From assembly GCA_039707465.1 (NCBI GenBank), contig CM077658.1, positions 16,121,574-16,185,573 of the forward strand: 64,000 nucleotides of DNA, read 5' to 3'. How positions within the stretch are numbered: position 1 is the stretch's first letter; each line of letters starts with the position of its first letter. The notes under the pieces were generated by a model. The model was not told the origin of the DNA. It saw nothing but the letters and a program-made list of their open reading frames with translations, and searched no databases. Positions 22,668-34,442 of this stretch are shown piece after piece. The DNA comes from Rhabdophis nuchalis. Lineage: Eukaryota; Chordata; Lepidosauria; Squamata; Natricidae. Both the position numbers and the translations under genes were made by a program.

Positions 22668-23148
22668 ACTTAGCCTGGCAATCTGCTTCCTAAACTGAAT
22701 TCTTGCTACCAGTTTTTAAAAAGCTGGCAATTCTATTCTGCAGTTGTTGTTCATTCAGCTCCTCCTTTTATTTGCACCTCAGAATATAAATATCAAGCAA
22801 TTCTTCCTCCTTTTTTTTTTTTTTTAAAGAGAAGTCTCCTCAGGGTTAAAGCCACATTTTTGAACAATCAAGTCATCTTGGTCCCCATCAAGCCAGTTAA
22901 GTAATTGCTAGTCTAAGAGATTTATATCCCCTGGCACACCAACATGTTTTCTAAGATTAATAAAAAAGACAGTCGAAACAGATTGGGCATCACAACTGGG
23001 GGACAAACTTGTATTGGGGCTTCTAACAGCCAACTCAGTTGGTAAGTACTATAGGATTACAATCAAAATCATGGATCCTGCAAAGCAGAAATGAAGTATT
23101 AGGAGGCTGAAAGAGAAACAAACAAAGACTGGCAGAATTATTGTACAG
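22668..23148. other. Unique sequence, no gene recognised
   Basis: No supported feature apart from a short T run near 22811. Confidence 0.55.
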
Positions 23149-23590
23149 CAGGGGTGGACTTTAAAATTTTTAGCAATGGGTTCTCTGCCCAGTTGCAGAA
23201 TGTGTGTGGCTATGGTCGTCGTGGCCTAGTCAGTCTCCTGCACCATTGGGGGGGCATTTTCACCCTCCCTCGGCTCCGGAGGCTTTTTTCAAGCCTCAGG
23301 GAAGGCAAAAACAGCCTCCCCCAGGCTCCGAAGACCCTCCGGAGGTCAGAAACTGGCCCATTTCCAGCCCTCCAGAACTTCTGGGAGGCCCATATTTTGC
23401 CTTCCCTGAGCCTCACCGCACGCCCTCTACTTATCTGGCATCCCAAATGGGCCCCATGGGGACTTCTGGGAGGAGTGGGGCAGGGCGGGCAGGGCCAGCC
23501 AGGGGTGGGATTTGCGGGTTCTCTGAACTGGGCAGATTCTTAGCTAGAGGTTCTCCTGAACCTGTCCAAACCTGTAGCAGCCCACCCCTA
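23149..23590. mobile_element. hAT-like non-autonomous element, GC-rich family
   Basis: Starts CAGGGGTGGACTTTAAAA and ends GCAGCCCACCCCTA. It shares its internal GC-rich sequence with 39089-39507 (GCAATGGGTTC...GCCC near the left end, a CTCCGGAGG-like segment, TGGGCCCATT). The target duplication is not clear. Overlapping open frames on both strands reflect the GC content of the element. Confidence 0.75.
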
Positions 23591-23804
23591 GGTCCAGCTT
23601 TCGGGTGTTGAGTTTGTACAGGCAGAGCTATCTGAAACTGACACATATACTGGTATGTATAAAAAGAAATATGGGGTGGGTGGGTGAGAATGGCCCCAAA
23701 GACATTTGCTTAAGGGAAACATGGCTCCCAGGAAACTTGACTGAGAACCTCATAAGCACATCATACCTTGTTCCAGTCCTTATTTGTGCACTTAAAAAAA
23801 AAGT

Positions 23805-23997
23805 AGTATGGTGACAGTCTCTGCAGTTTTCTAGATAAGATTTTGTAAGTGATTTGCATTGCTTTCTTTGTAGGGCTCAGAGAGATGGACCGGGCTCAGC
23901 GAGGTCACCCAGCTGGCTTTGTGCCCAAGGTAGGACTAGAACTCCCAGTCTCCTGGTTTTCTAAGCTGACGCCTTAACCCCTGCGCTATCTCCCCTT
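23805..23997 (-). mobile_element. tRNA-derived SINE, second family
   Basis: Read on the minus strand: GGGAGATAGCGCAGGGGTTA (box-A-like), GGGAGTTCTAGTCCTACC (box-B-like), GTCACCCAGCTGG complement, and a tail with GCAATGCAAATCACTTACAA. Confidence 0.75.
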
Positions 23998-25184
23998 ATT
24001 TGTAAAGGCTGAGTGTGAAAAATGGGCGCAATCCACTTTGTGACACCTCATATATTTCTGAATGGTTAAAGCCCTTTATAGCAATTCCAGCTAAACAGTT
24101 TTAAATGCCGCTTTGGATGTCACTTCAAATAGATCTTATCCACATCTTATATGGATCTGCAGTGTAATTAAAATCATGACTGGATAATTATTAATAATTT
24201 ATAATATAATTAATTATTTCCTATTAATAACAAAATGAATAATTCACAATACAAGTAATTAGGTCTTATTAATAATAAAATTAATAATTATTACACTAAA
24301 TAATATATTTAAGTATTTTTTTTCCATCCCATTCCATAGCCCAAAATAGTCCCAGAACGAGAGAAAAAAGCAATTAGACAGATCCTGCTTTCAAAAATGC
24401 AATTTAAAACACACAACACACATACACACACACGCATACACACAGAGAGCTAATAAGGAACTGGGTGGAAGATATACATTTGGTAGAAACACTGAAATGG
24501 AGCCATGAGTGGAAAAATAGCTGCCATAAAGAAATGGTAAAGCAAATATTTCAGCAACAAAAATGCAAAATTGTGGATTTAGAATTGCAGAAATAATCTT
24601 CAACATCACAAGCATTATTTGGATTTCATGTGTACATTTTTAAATCTGAAAAGCAAAGGTGGCAAATAACTTGAAAGGTAGCATTTTTTAAAAAGTGTTT
24701 TTATGATTACCAGAATAGTAAGATTCTTGCTGAGCTCCCAAACACAAAAATAATTGTTAGTTCTGGCTACTCCTGAATGTATCTACTTTTATTTTCCATT
24801 AAGCCCAGCTAAAGCATTGACTTAAGAAAGAATCATTATAAATCCCCATTTTGATTTTTTTTTATTAGAGGTATTTATCACCTTCTCCAAATCAATTCTG
24901 CATTTTTTAAAATTAAAACAAATGACTATTTGCAGCATAATCAATACTAGTATACATGCCACTTAAAAAGGAAAAAAATAGATTGCTGAGGCATATTCTT
25001 TGGTTGCATCGGTCCAATTTCAGTTTGAATTCAATATTTAATAAATAGAACCTTCATTGTCTCTGCAGAGAACCATCATAAAAAATGCAAAAGGCTTCGT
25101 GGCCACCAATAAACTTGAAGGAAGAGGTGGGGAAAGGATTACCCCATCCTTTCAAAATATTGTAGTCCTTCTGGGGTGTGAGAA
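23998..25184. other. AT-rich sequence, no gene recognised
   Basis: TAATTA/ATTAATA-rich between about 24180 and 24320, with a short (CA)n near 24411-24440. No coding exon supported. Confidence 0.6.
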
Positions 25185-25350
25185 AAAGAAGGAAGGAAGG
25201 AAGGAAGGAAGATAGAAAGATAACAAAGAAAGAGTGAAAAAGAGAAAGAAAGAAAGAAAAGGAAGGAAGGAAGGAAGGAAGGAAAGAAGGAAGGAAGGGA
25301 AAAGAAAGAGATAGAAAAAGAGAGAAAGAAAGAAACAAAGAATGAAAAAG

Positions 25351-25425
<75 letters not shown>

Positions 25426-25426
25426 A
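25185..25426. repeat. (GGAA)n/(GAAA)n purine microsatellite
   Basis: Imperfect GGAA and GAAA units, ending in a pure GAAA run at about 25345-25426. Confidence 0.96.
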
Positions 25427-26019
25427 CTTTAGTGGCTTGATTCTCTTTCTCTTTAGGGCACGAAAAGAGAACTTTATATAATAGCTAATTTGTACATCTG
25501 TGGTTTCTCCCTAACTCATGTAGGCACCATATGTTTTTAATTATCATAATAGCCTAAAGAACCTGTTCAATGGGAAACACACATGATCTCTCTCTCTCTT
25601 TTAAATGCTAGTTTATAAGTTAAACAAGTTTTAACAGGAAAAGTCTGGCTTGAAGAGAATGACAAGGATAAAGGTCTAAAAATCCAGCTGTTGACCTCTG
25701 AAAGTGGGAACTAGAATCCCACCCACGGAGGAGGGACTAAGTCTACCTTTCCTGACAAGAAGTAATTGGTCACAGAAGAAATGATTCTTTAGGACCTTCA
25801 AGGATTTCTCCCTACCAGGTTTAGATGTCTCACTGTTAGAGGCAGAAGCTAAGACAAAAGAACCGAGGTCCAAAAGCATTAGATGCCACCAATGTAACCT
25901 CATCTTTTGGAAGTGCCACCTCATGCTGAAAATCACATTCAACCACTTCTCCTTAGCTCGTGCTCTTTCAAGAATTACAAGACTGATTCAACTCCTCTCT
26001 CCCTCACTGAACCAGCTAG
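25427..26019. other. Unique sequence, no gene recognised
   Basis: No supported feature. Confidence 0.55.
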
Positions 26020-26372
26020 GTCAAGGTCAAGGTTCCCCTCGCACATGCATGTTAGTTATTCCCGACTCTAGAGGGGGGTGCTCATCTCCATTTCAAAGCA
26101 GAACAACCAGTGCTGTCCAAAGACATCTCCTTGGTCATGTGGCTAGCATGACTAAACATCGAAGGCACATGGAACGCTATTACCTTCCCACCAAAGGTGG
26201 TCCTGGTTTCTCTACTTGCATTTTTACATGCTTTCGAACTGCTAGGTTGGCAGAAGCTGGGACAAGTAACGGGAGCTCACTTTGTTACGTGGTGCTAGGG
26301 ATTCGAACTGCTGAACTGCGAACCTTTCTAATCAACAACCTCAGCATTTTAGCCACTGAGTCACTGTGTCCT
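26020..26372 (-). mobile_element. Sauria SINE, near full length
   Basis: The minus strand has a tRNA-like head GTGACTCAGTGGCTAAAATG, box-B-like GTTCGAATCCCTAGC, and a central GTAGAGAAACCAGGACCACC. The 3' end includes GGTCAAGGTCAAGGTTCCCC on the plus strand. Well conserved with 9227-9578. Confidence 0.92.
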
Positions 26373-26428
26373 TTTTGGAATCGTTAGGTGACTAACTATC
26401 TGGCTGGCTAGATGTGCAAAGTGGCTCA

Positions 26429-26585
26429 GAAAGCAATAGTACTTAGACTTATATACAGCTTTGCAGTGTTTTGTATACCACTTTACAGTTAGAACAGTTA
26501 ATCAGTGGAACACATCTTGCCTCCAGAAGATGTGATGCTGCACCACTGGAGGTTTAAGAAGAGATCGGACAACCATTGGCTGGTC
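26429..26585. mobile_element. SINE tail fragment next to a CR1 fragment
   Basis: 26429-26487 is a minus-strand snake-SINE tail (GCAATAGTACTTAGACTTAT). 26488-26585 is a plus-strand CR1 piece (ACAGTTAGAACAGTTAATCA, CCAGAAGATGTGATGCTGCA). Both are short and eroded. Confidence 0.75.
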
Positions 26586-26776
26586 TTCTGTTACCATATC
26601 ACTGGGAACCCAGGCTTAATACCCAAAAACCACTGAGTGGCAAATGAGACATTAGCCTCCAGGTAAATACCTTTGTCTTCCCCTTAGCTTTCCTCCACTG
26701 CGCTACCACCATTTGAAATTTCCCAGGCGTAGCAGTAGTAGAAAGACTCCTATAGGCCAAGGGTAATGCTTCCTGA

Positions 26777-27014
26777 AAAATAGCAATAGCACTTAGACTT
26801 ATAAACTGCTTCACAGTGCTTTTACAGCCCTCTCTAAGCAGTTTACAGAGTCAGCCTATTGCCCCCAACATTCTGGGTCCTCATTTTACCCACCTCGGAA
26901 GGATGGAAGGCTGCGTCAACCTTGAACCTGGTGAGATTTGAGCTGTCAAGTTGCAGGCAGCCAGCAGGCAGCAGAAGTAGCCTGCAGTACTGCACTCTAA
27001 CCACTGCGCTACAG
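26777..27014 (-). mobile_element. tRNA-derived SINE (snake-type), full length
   Basis: Runs from AGCAATAGCACTTAGACTTA to CTGCACTCTAACCACTGCGC on the plus strand, the reverse of the 14168-14412 element, with the internal CCACCTCGGAAGGATGGAAG. Confidence 0.92.
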
Positions 27015-27537
27015 TGGCAGAAAAGATATTTTCAGATGGAGAAGCACATCTCACCTAGGGCACCGAAGCACCAATGTCTGAGGGCAAACGCATAGGCTCA
27101 CTGAAAGAGGATGGATTTTAGAGTCCCTATGGCTGCATTGCTTTCTGGGTTGTTAAACAGCTTAGTTGGCTGTGAAACAGCATCAAAACAACATCACCAG
27201 AAGCCTTGGGTCTCAGCTTCTTAACCACAGACCCCAGACCTTGAATTACTTATTAGCTTTTGACCTGTAATTAAAAACATTGACACTGTTTTGCATTATG
27301 TACCTCTTCTTCACTTCAAACTCCTCACAACCAACAAGGAGTATGTCTTGCATTAAGCACAGCTTCTTGAATTCAAAAGCCATAATGGCCAGCTCTTATC
27401 TTACTGTGTCTAATGGATCATCAGTTGCTTTCTTACAGCACAGAAATGTCATTAAGTCTCTGTGTTAAGTATTATTAAATAATATTAAATATTATTAAAT
27501 AATATTAAATATTATCATTTAATAGGCATTAAGAAGC
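27015..27537. other. Unique sequence, no gene recognised
   Basis: Ends in a short ATTAAATAAT-type repeat at about 27470-27520. No coding exon supported. Confidence 0.55.
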
Positions 27538-27545
27538 ATTAAAAA

Positions 27546-27826
27546 CAGTGGTGGGATTCAAAAATTTTTTACTACCAGTTCTGTGGGCGTGGCTTGGTGG
27601 GCATGGAGCGGTGGGGAAGGATACTGCAAAATCTCCATTCCCACCCCACTCCGGGGGAAGGTTACTGCAAAATCCCCATTTTCTCCTGATCAGCTGGGAC
27701 TCAGGAGGCAGAGAATAGATGGAGATGGGGCCAGTCAGAGGTGGTATTTACCGGTTCTCCAAACTACTCAAAATTTCTGCTACCGGTTCTCCAGAAGTGG
27801 TCAGAACCTGCTGAATAGCACCTCTG
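27546..27826. mobile_element. hAT-like MITE
   Basis: Starts CAGTGGTGGGATTCAAAAAT and ends GAATAGCACCTCTG. Flanked by ATTAAAAA (27538-27545) and ATTAAGAA (27827-27834), a 7/8 match. The right part (ACCGGTTCTCC repeats) matches, reversed, the left end of 4246-4933. Confidence 0.83.
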
Positions 27827-27859
27827 ATTAAGAAGCATAGAAAAAATAATTGCTACCAA

Positions 27860-28400
27860 CCTGCCTTTCATTGAGGACCTGTATACTGCACAAGTCAAAA
27901 AGAGGGCTGTGAAAATATTTACAGACCCCTCGCATCCTGGACATAAATTGTTTCAGATGCTATAGAGCACTTCACACCAAGACAACTAGACACAAGAACA
28001 GTTTTTCCCCAAACACCATCACTTTGTTAAACAAATAATTCCCTCAATGATGGCAAACTATTCACTAAGACTGCATTACTATTACTATTAGTGTTCTCAT
28101 TATTCCTATCACCCATTTCCTCCCACTTATGACTGTTGCTTGTATCCTTATGATTTATATTGATATTGATTGTTTCCGGATTGCTAATTTGTACCCTATG
28201 ATTACCATTAAGTATTGTACCTTATGATTCTTGATGAATGTAGTTTTTTTCTTTTATGCACACTGAGAGCATAGGCACCAAAGACAAATTCCTTGGGTGT
28301 CCAATCACACTTGGCCAATAAAGAATTCTATTATATTCTATTCTATTCTATATTCTATATTCTATATTCTATATTCTATATTCTATATTCTATATTCTCT
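27860..28400 (+). mobile_element. CR1/L3-like LINE 3' region with (TATTC)n tail
   Basis: Includes AAAAAGAGGGCTGTGAAAAT, ACTAGACACAAGAACAGTTT (the eroded end of an ORF) and a 3' UTR ending TCCAATCACACTTGGCCAAT, AAAGAATTCTATT and (TATTC)n. This is the most complete copy of this LINE end here, without coding capacity. Confidence 0.85.
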
Positions 28401-28796
28401 TCTCTTCTCTTCCCTTCCCTTCCCTTCAGAACTCCTGTTTCCTACACATTCCAAGTTTCTCGATAGACAAGCTCTGTTATCTTTTCAGTTTACTCAATCC
28501 CCCCAACCCTTCTGAAAAATCCCTACATTTCTTTCTAAAAGAGACTGCACCAGGACTACTGTGATCCCATCTGTAAACCACAATGGCAGTGCAAGGCACA
28601 AAGCATAAAGCTCCAAATTCCCCACAGGCAGCATCTGCCTTTCTATAACCAATGGGCCATTATCTTGTAAATAATTCTGATTAAAATCTAGGAATCTCCC
28701 CAGACAAACAGAAGGGGAGCGGGTGGTGAGAATATAACCAATGGGAAGGCGAAAATGTTGGGCGGTCTTTTGTTGTGGTGTAGAAGTTTGAGGATG
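28401..28796. other. Unique sequence, no gene recognised
   Basis: No supported feature. Confidence 0.55.
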
Positions 28797-28804
28797 AGCA
28801 TCTA

Positions 28805-29192
28805 CAGGTAGCCCTCAACTTACAACAGTTCATTTAGTTCAAAGTTACAACGGCAACTGAAAAAAGTGACTTATGACCGTTTTTCACATGTATGGCCGTT
28901 GCAGCATCCCCCATGGACAAGTGATTGGAATTCAGATGCTTTTGCAACTGGTTCATATTTATGATGGTTGCAGTGTCCCAAGGTTATGTGATCCCTTTTT
29001 TGTGACCTCCTAACAAGCAAAGTCAATGGGGAAGCCAGATTCACTTAACAATCATGTTACTGAGTGAACAAATGCAATGTTTCACTTAACATGTGAAGGC
29101 AAGAAGAGTTGTAAAATGGGACAAACATGCTTAACAAATGTTGGCAACGTAAATTTGGGGCTTGATTGTGGTTGTAACTCGAGGGCTACCTA
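28805..29192. mobile_element. Tc1/mariner (Tigger-like) MITE
   Basis: The terminal inverted repeats CAGGTAGCCCTCAACTTACA and GTTGTAACTCGAGGGCTACC pair with few mismatches. A TA dinucleotide precedes the left end (28803-28804) and follows the right end (29193-29194), as expected for TA-targeting elements. Homologous to 6065-6431. No transposase is encoded. Confidence 0.8.
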
Positions 29193-30208
29193 TATAGAAG
29201 AAGCTCCTGTAAGTTCCTGTTTCAGTAAAACTAGTAGGAAAACCATATCCAAATGAAACATCCCAGATCTCTATCCTAAAGATAGCTGCATCTCTCAGCA
29301 CATCCCTACTCTTAGTTATCTCCATTAGTTAAATAATCGAGTAAAATTGGAGTCGTAGCTTGGCAAATCCCAGAAATCCATTTTATAAAGCTACGTAGTC
29401 CAAACAACGAAAATCTGAATTTAAGACATTGCATTCTGACCACAAGGAAGAAACAACAACAATCATCTGCTTCTTTCTCTTCCTTCTTAACAAATCTAAG
29501 ATGTCCCTGTCTTATATGAAGGAAAACAAATCTTCCTTTGAAGTCGATGCTTGGAATGAGTATCATATTTGTTATAGAATCTAGGAGTAGTAGATGTTTG
29601 AAGTGGTGCCACCCAGAATTTCATAAATTATTTTGCCTTCCAGTTCTCAAGCAAGATTGCAAAAGACTATTTGCTTTCAAAATTTCCTTCAAAGAAGAAC
29701 AGAATTTCAATGAAATTTTCCAGTTTGGCATAAGGTCTTCTTGCATATTTCATGATGTGATGCTCAAGAATGGTTTAGGTGGCTCCTTGCCTTCCCCTGG
29801 TCCAATCTTTTCTCCAGGAGTCTGAAAATTATCCCAATGCAAGAAGCTCAAGGAATCATCTCATGGGACCTTTTCAGATTGGGGTTTGCTAGAAAGCAAG
29901 AACGATAGAATAAAAAAACCTGTGAGATTTCTACAAGCAGCTAATAACACAGGTAGACTAGAAATATCACTAGATGAGAAAGGCTGGCTACTTACCATTT
30001 GCCATGACTGAAATGCATGTGGGTGACAGGATCACACACAATGAATGATTTGCAGATGTTTCAATTTTGCCCCGTTGCACCTTCCAGAATACATGAGAAA
30101 TTTAATTTAACTGCAAGAATTAGTACCATGTGCGGCACCAAAAATGCTGGTTCACATGCTTGATCGTAACCACATCCTGTCAATTAAATCACAATTCACA
30201 TTTACCTG
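29193..30208. other. Unique sequence, no gene recognised
   Basis: Short frames near 29312-29566 and 29538-29825 have no recognisable domain. No supported feature. Confidence 0.5.
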
Positions 30209-30216
30209 GGTCACAC

Positions 30217-30582
30217 CAGTGGTGGGATTCAGCCAGTTCGCACCTATTTGGGAAAACCAGTTGTTCACTTTCTAAGCAGTTCAGAGAACCGGTTGTTGGA
30301 AGAAATCTCATTTTGTTTTTCCCCACTTTACAGGGCTAATCCTGTAAGGAAGGCAGGAAGGAAACATTCTGGTGTTGTTTCTAGCCTCATCTTTATTGCT
30401 TATAAGAAACTGCCTTTCCAGTTAACCCTTATTACATTGTAACAGCCAAGGCGGAGCGTCCATCGACCTAAGTGACGTTGAGTTGGCCACGCCCACATGG
30501 GCACATGACTACCAAGCCACGCCTACCTGGCTGGTCATTAGGGCAGAGAACTGGTTGTTAAAGCATTTGAATCCCATCACTG
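30217..30582. mobile_element. hAT-like MITE, intact 366-bp copy
   Basis: Ends CAGTGGTGGGATTCAGCC and TTTGAATCCCATCACTG, flanked by GGTCACAC (30209-30216) and GGTTACAC (30583-30590), a 7/8 match. Same family as 22151-22659 and 37717-37853. Confidence 0.92.
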
Positions 30583-31176
30583 GGTTACACTTATGCTCAT
30601 TAAAATCATTCACTGTAATACATACACTCACCCTTTAGTGGGAAAAAACAAAAAGCAAAAATGAGAAAAGCAAAACGATCCAGGGTATCCTAACATACTG
30701 GGTCTGAGGAATGCATTAATTAATTAATTAAAATCTAGGATATTTGTGTCCTACTTTTTCCCTTATCATGTACAATTTATAGAAATAGGAATAAGACTCG
30801 GTCTTTCAATGGGGTTTAACTCGAATAGATGTATGAACGGAATATTTTATTTTGCTCTTATTAATTGCTGCCTTTGAGGTGATTCCACATTTTGGAAATT
30901 AGTATATTGTCAACATATGCCTACAAATTGTTGAAATATCTTTTTAAAAAAATATCTTGAAATGTCTTTTGTTTAAAATCTGAAATAATACAGCATAAAC
31001 AAAATAGAAGGCGATGGACTTCAAGTTAACTTATCATACTTGAATTCACCAAGAATGTATGGATAAGTAACTCCATTGTTGAGAAACTCTTTATTCTGTT
31101 AAAATAAAAAAAATAACAACAACCTTTCAAATAGAAGAGATTGAAAAGATAATCATATAGCCAAGAAGGGGGAAAA
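30583..31176. other. AT-rich unique sequence, no gene recognised
   Basis: No supported feature. Confidence 0.55.
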
Positions 31177-31518
31177 GGGGGCATGACGGCTCAGTGGTTA
31201 AAGACACTGAGCAAGTCAGCTGGAAAGCTGACAACCTGGCTTGGAGACCCATGTGCTATGCAACAGGGTGAGCTCCCATTTTTGCTCAGCTCTACCTAGC
31301 AATTCAAAAGCACGCCAGTGCAAGTAGGTAAATAGGTACCACTTGGACGGGAAAGTAACGGTGTTCTGTGCCCCTCAGAAAATATAGTCATGCTGGCCAC
31401 ATGACCACGGAACATCTTCGGACAATGGTAGGGGTTCTTCAGTTAAGAAATGGATGCGAGCATTGCCCCCTAGAATTGGACATAATTGGACGGGGGGAAA
31501 CTTTACCTTTAAGGATGG
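31177..31518 (+). mobile_element. Sauria SINE, diverged
   Basis: Head GCATGACGGCTCAGTGGTTA, middle GCAAGTAGGTAAATAGGTAC and TGCTGGCCACATGACCACGG, and 3' end GGAAACTTTACCTTTAAGG. The short frame through it is a repeat by-product. Confidence 0.88.
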
Positions 31519-32150
31519 AAAAGAGTATATTCTTTCCTTTAAATGTAGATGGGTTCCATAGTTGAAGTCGAAGAAACTAAGAATGGAATGCAGAACCTTA
31601 TATGTTTGCAACAAGTCAGCTTCCATCAGGTAGGAAGTTGTATTCTTACACATAAGGGTTAACCATGCAGGGATGTGTTCCATTAATTTTGCATAGAAAA
31701 AAAAAAGGGTAAAGGCACTTCAACCAAAGCGATTGATCAATTTCCCTTTTCTTCCTCCTATTTTTAGAGAGACCTGTGAGTGATTTAAGGTTTGCAACTT
31801 TGCTGAATTAAAGGTCAGTGGCTGTAGCAGAGGTCTTGTGCCCATGAGTGCTCAAGGGCAACACAGTGACTTCTGGTCAACATAGTGCATGTACTTGGAG
31901 TGCTACAAGTGTTCTGATTAGCCTGTATTTTTCTGAAACGCTTTAAATGCCTTCAAACCAGCCAGAAGAATTTCTCTGTGTATTTGAAATACCCTACTCC
32001 TGAAAAAAGGGAGTTTTATTTAATAGGAAGCCTTGTGACGAGAGATATGATATCACACTGTTTCAAGAACAAATACATCTCTACTGTACCTCATCCAGTT
32101 AAAATATTAGAATGAAAATACACACGGGAAAGAAATTCCCATGGGAATAG
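31519..32150. other. Unique sequence, no gene recognised
   Basis: No supported feature. Confidence 0.5.
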
Positions 32151-32208
32151 AAGAGAAGAGAAGAGAAGAGAAGAGAAGAGAAGAGAAGAGAAGAGAAGAG
32201 AAGAGAAT
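32151..32208. repeat. (AGAAG)n LINE tail microsatellite
   Basis: About eleven AGAAG units directly abutting the minus-strand CR1 3' end, so it is the expanded tail of that LINE. Confidence 0.95.
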
Positions 32209-32668
32209 AACAGAGTTGGAAGGAACCTTGGAGGTCTTCTAGTCCAACTCCCTGCTTAGGCAGGAAACCCTACACCACTTCAGACAAATGGGTATCCAAC
32301 CTCTTCTTAAAAACTTCCAGTGTTGGAGCATTCACAATTTCTGAAGGCAAGTTGTTCCATTGATTAATTGTCCTAACTGTCAGGAAAGTTCTCTTTAGTT
32401 CTAAGTTGCTTCTGTCCTTGATTAGTTTACATCCATTGCTTCTCGTCTTGCCTTCAAGTGCTTTGGAGAACACCTTGACTCCCTCTTCTTTGTGGCAGCC
32501 TCTGAGATATTGGAAGACTGCTATCATGTCTCCCCTAGTCCTTCTTTTCATTAAACTAGACATACCCAGTTCCTATAACCGTTCTTCATATGTTTTGGTC
32601 TCCAGTCCCCTAATCATCTTTGTTGTTTTTCTCTGCACTCTTTCCCAAGTCTCAACATCTAGAAACAT
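32209..32668 (-). mobile_element. CR1-like LINE 3' fragment
   Basis: The minus strand encodes MSSLMKRRTRGDMIAVFQYL, RGCHKEEGVKVFSKALEGKT and TVRTINQWNNLPSEIVNAPT, the reverse-transcriptase C-terminus, in a 97-codon open stretch. The 3' end appears on the plus strand as AACAGAGTTGGAAGGAACCT. The RT core is absent. Confidence 0.93.
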
Positions 32669-34060
32669 TAATTCAATAACGGAATTAAATTAAATCTTAA
32701 GCAGCTATTCTAAAGTAATGTTTGTTGAGGTTACTGAACATTGCTTCTGGTCTGAATGGATGTCATCTGAACACATTCAACCCTGGCCAAAATATGAGAA
32801 CAATAAAAAGATTCAAAATTCCAGTGCACCTTAATTAATTTCAGTTCCCGGGTAGTATTGAGAATTTGGATTGTCAGCTTTATGATTTATTTCACAATGA
32901 ATTTGCTAGATGTTTCTTGTTTTCAAGGGGCTCTATAGTTATCAAGCACTACTTATTTCTTCTCCATTTTGGCATTCAACATTCTGATTGTCTGAGCTAA
33001 CCCTTCTACCCCACCCCACCCCTTATGGAAATGTCTAGGGCAATGGAAGTGTATTATAATCTTCTGGACTAAATGAATGGACCTCCATATGCAGGTAGGT
33101 GAGAATTATTTTATCTTTCCTCTGCCTTGTAAAAAATCTTCCACCCCCACATCTAAATACCCAGCTCCTAATTCTAAAAGCAATTTCCTGGCAAGGGGAC
33201 ATGTTCTTCAAGAAAGGGAAGACCAAACCATCATAAATTTACAAACTTATTACCCAGTTCTAATAGTTCATTGTATTGACATTCTACTGCAAGCAATCCA
33301 ATGTTTCAGCCTACGTAAATTAGCATACAAAACCAACTGTTGGATAACATCTTTCTTAGGATGAACTCGTGTATCATGAAAGAGTGTACGTGTTTGTGAC
33401 TTCCTTTGAACTCAATTGGCAAGAATTCATTTTTTAAAAATTTATGGGTTGTTTAAGGTGGGTTTTTTTGGGGTGTGCGTGATATAAGTGAAGGCCTTTA
33501 GAAAGAGGTATGGGGATTATTTTCCCCATCATGAATCAGTTATCTTTACTTTAAGAAGTAATTTAGAATGTGCATTCAAAACCACTGCAAGCTGTTAAGT
33601 TGGAAAATCAATGACTTCCATTTGTCAAAGCAATACTTATCAACAGCCTGAGAAGTGCTCTATTCTTCCTGTTAAATTTTATTTTGTTAAGGAAATAATC
33701 TCTAAACAAAAGGTCGCCAAATCTATACGTGGATCACTTATAGCTGATATGTGACTGCAGAAAAATGTTCTGCGTTAGTTTCAAAAGCAAAATCAGATTC
33801 TTTTACAATGGTGACATAGCTTTCGTGACCCAGTGTTCTGATTTCAGCTGCGTTGTTATAGCATCAGATGTGATTAAGTAGAACTCCAATACACAAATAT
33901 TCCATTGTGCAGCTGGGATATAATCTTGTCATTCGTGCAACCAATAAAATACAGAGTCTCCGATTGAGGAGTGAAGATGTTATTTACAGCTTCAACCTTG
34001 TGACTTTTTTTCAGCTTTGGATGTTTTTGTTTAAAAGGATTGCTATCCAGAGGAAGTGGT
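32669..34060. other. Unique AT-rich sequence, no gene recognised
   Basis: No recognised repeat or coding exon. Short frames have no recognisable domains. Confidence 0.55.
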
Positions 34061-34065
34061 GTGTG

Positions 34066-34442
34066 TGTGTGAGAGAGACAGAGACAGAGACAGACAGAGA
34101 TAGAGAGAAGAAGGAGAGAAAGAGAGAGGGGGAAGAGAGAAAGAGATAGAGAGAAGGAGAGAGGGAGAGAGAGAGAAGGGAAGGAGGCAGGGGGAAGAGA
34201 GAGAGAGAGAGCGACAGAAACAGAGACAGACAGAGACAGAGAGAAGAAGGAGAGAAAGAGAGAGGGGGAAGAGAGAAAGAGACAGAGAGAAGGAGAGAGG
34301 GAGAGAGAAAGAGAGAAGGGAAGGAGGCAGGGGGAAGAGAGAGAGAGCGACAGAAACAGAGACAGAGATAGAGAAAGAAATAGAAACAGAGTGAAGGAGG
34401 AGAGAGGGAGAGAGAGGAGAGAGGGAGGGGAGAGAGAGAGGG
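34066..34442. repeat. GA-rich minisatellite-like tract
   Basis: Purine-rich GAGA/GACAGA sequence with a longer internal duplication: GAAGAAGGAGAGAAAGAGAG and GGAAGGAGGCAGGGGGAAGA each occur twice, about 145 bases apart. The minus-strand Ser/Leu/Pro frame is an artefact. Confidence 0.93.

Noticed and set aside
23154..23611. 129- and 135-codon overlapping frames
   Set aside because: They lie inside a GC-rich hAT-like element homologous to 39089-39507, where comparable frames arise by composition.
29312..29825. Overlapping frames of 84-95 codons on both strands
   Set aside because: Different frames on opposite strands, no domain, no exon-like splice sites that I could pair.
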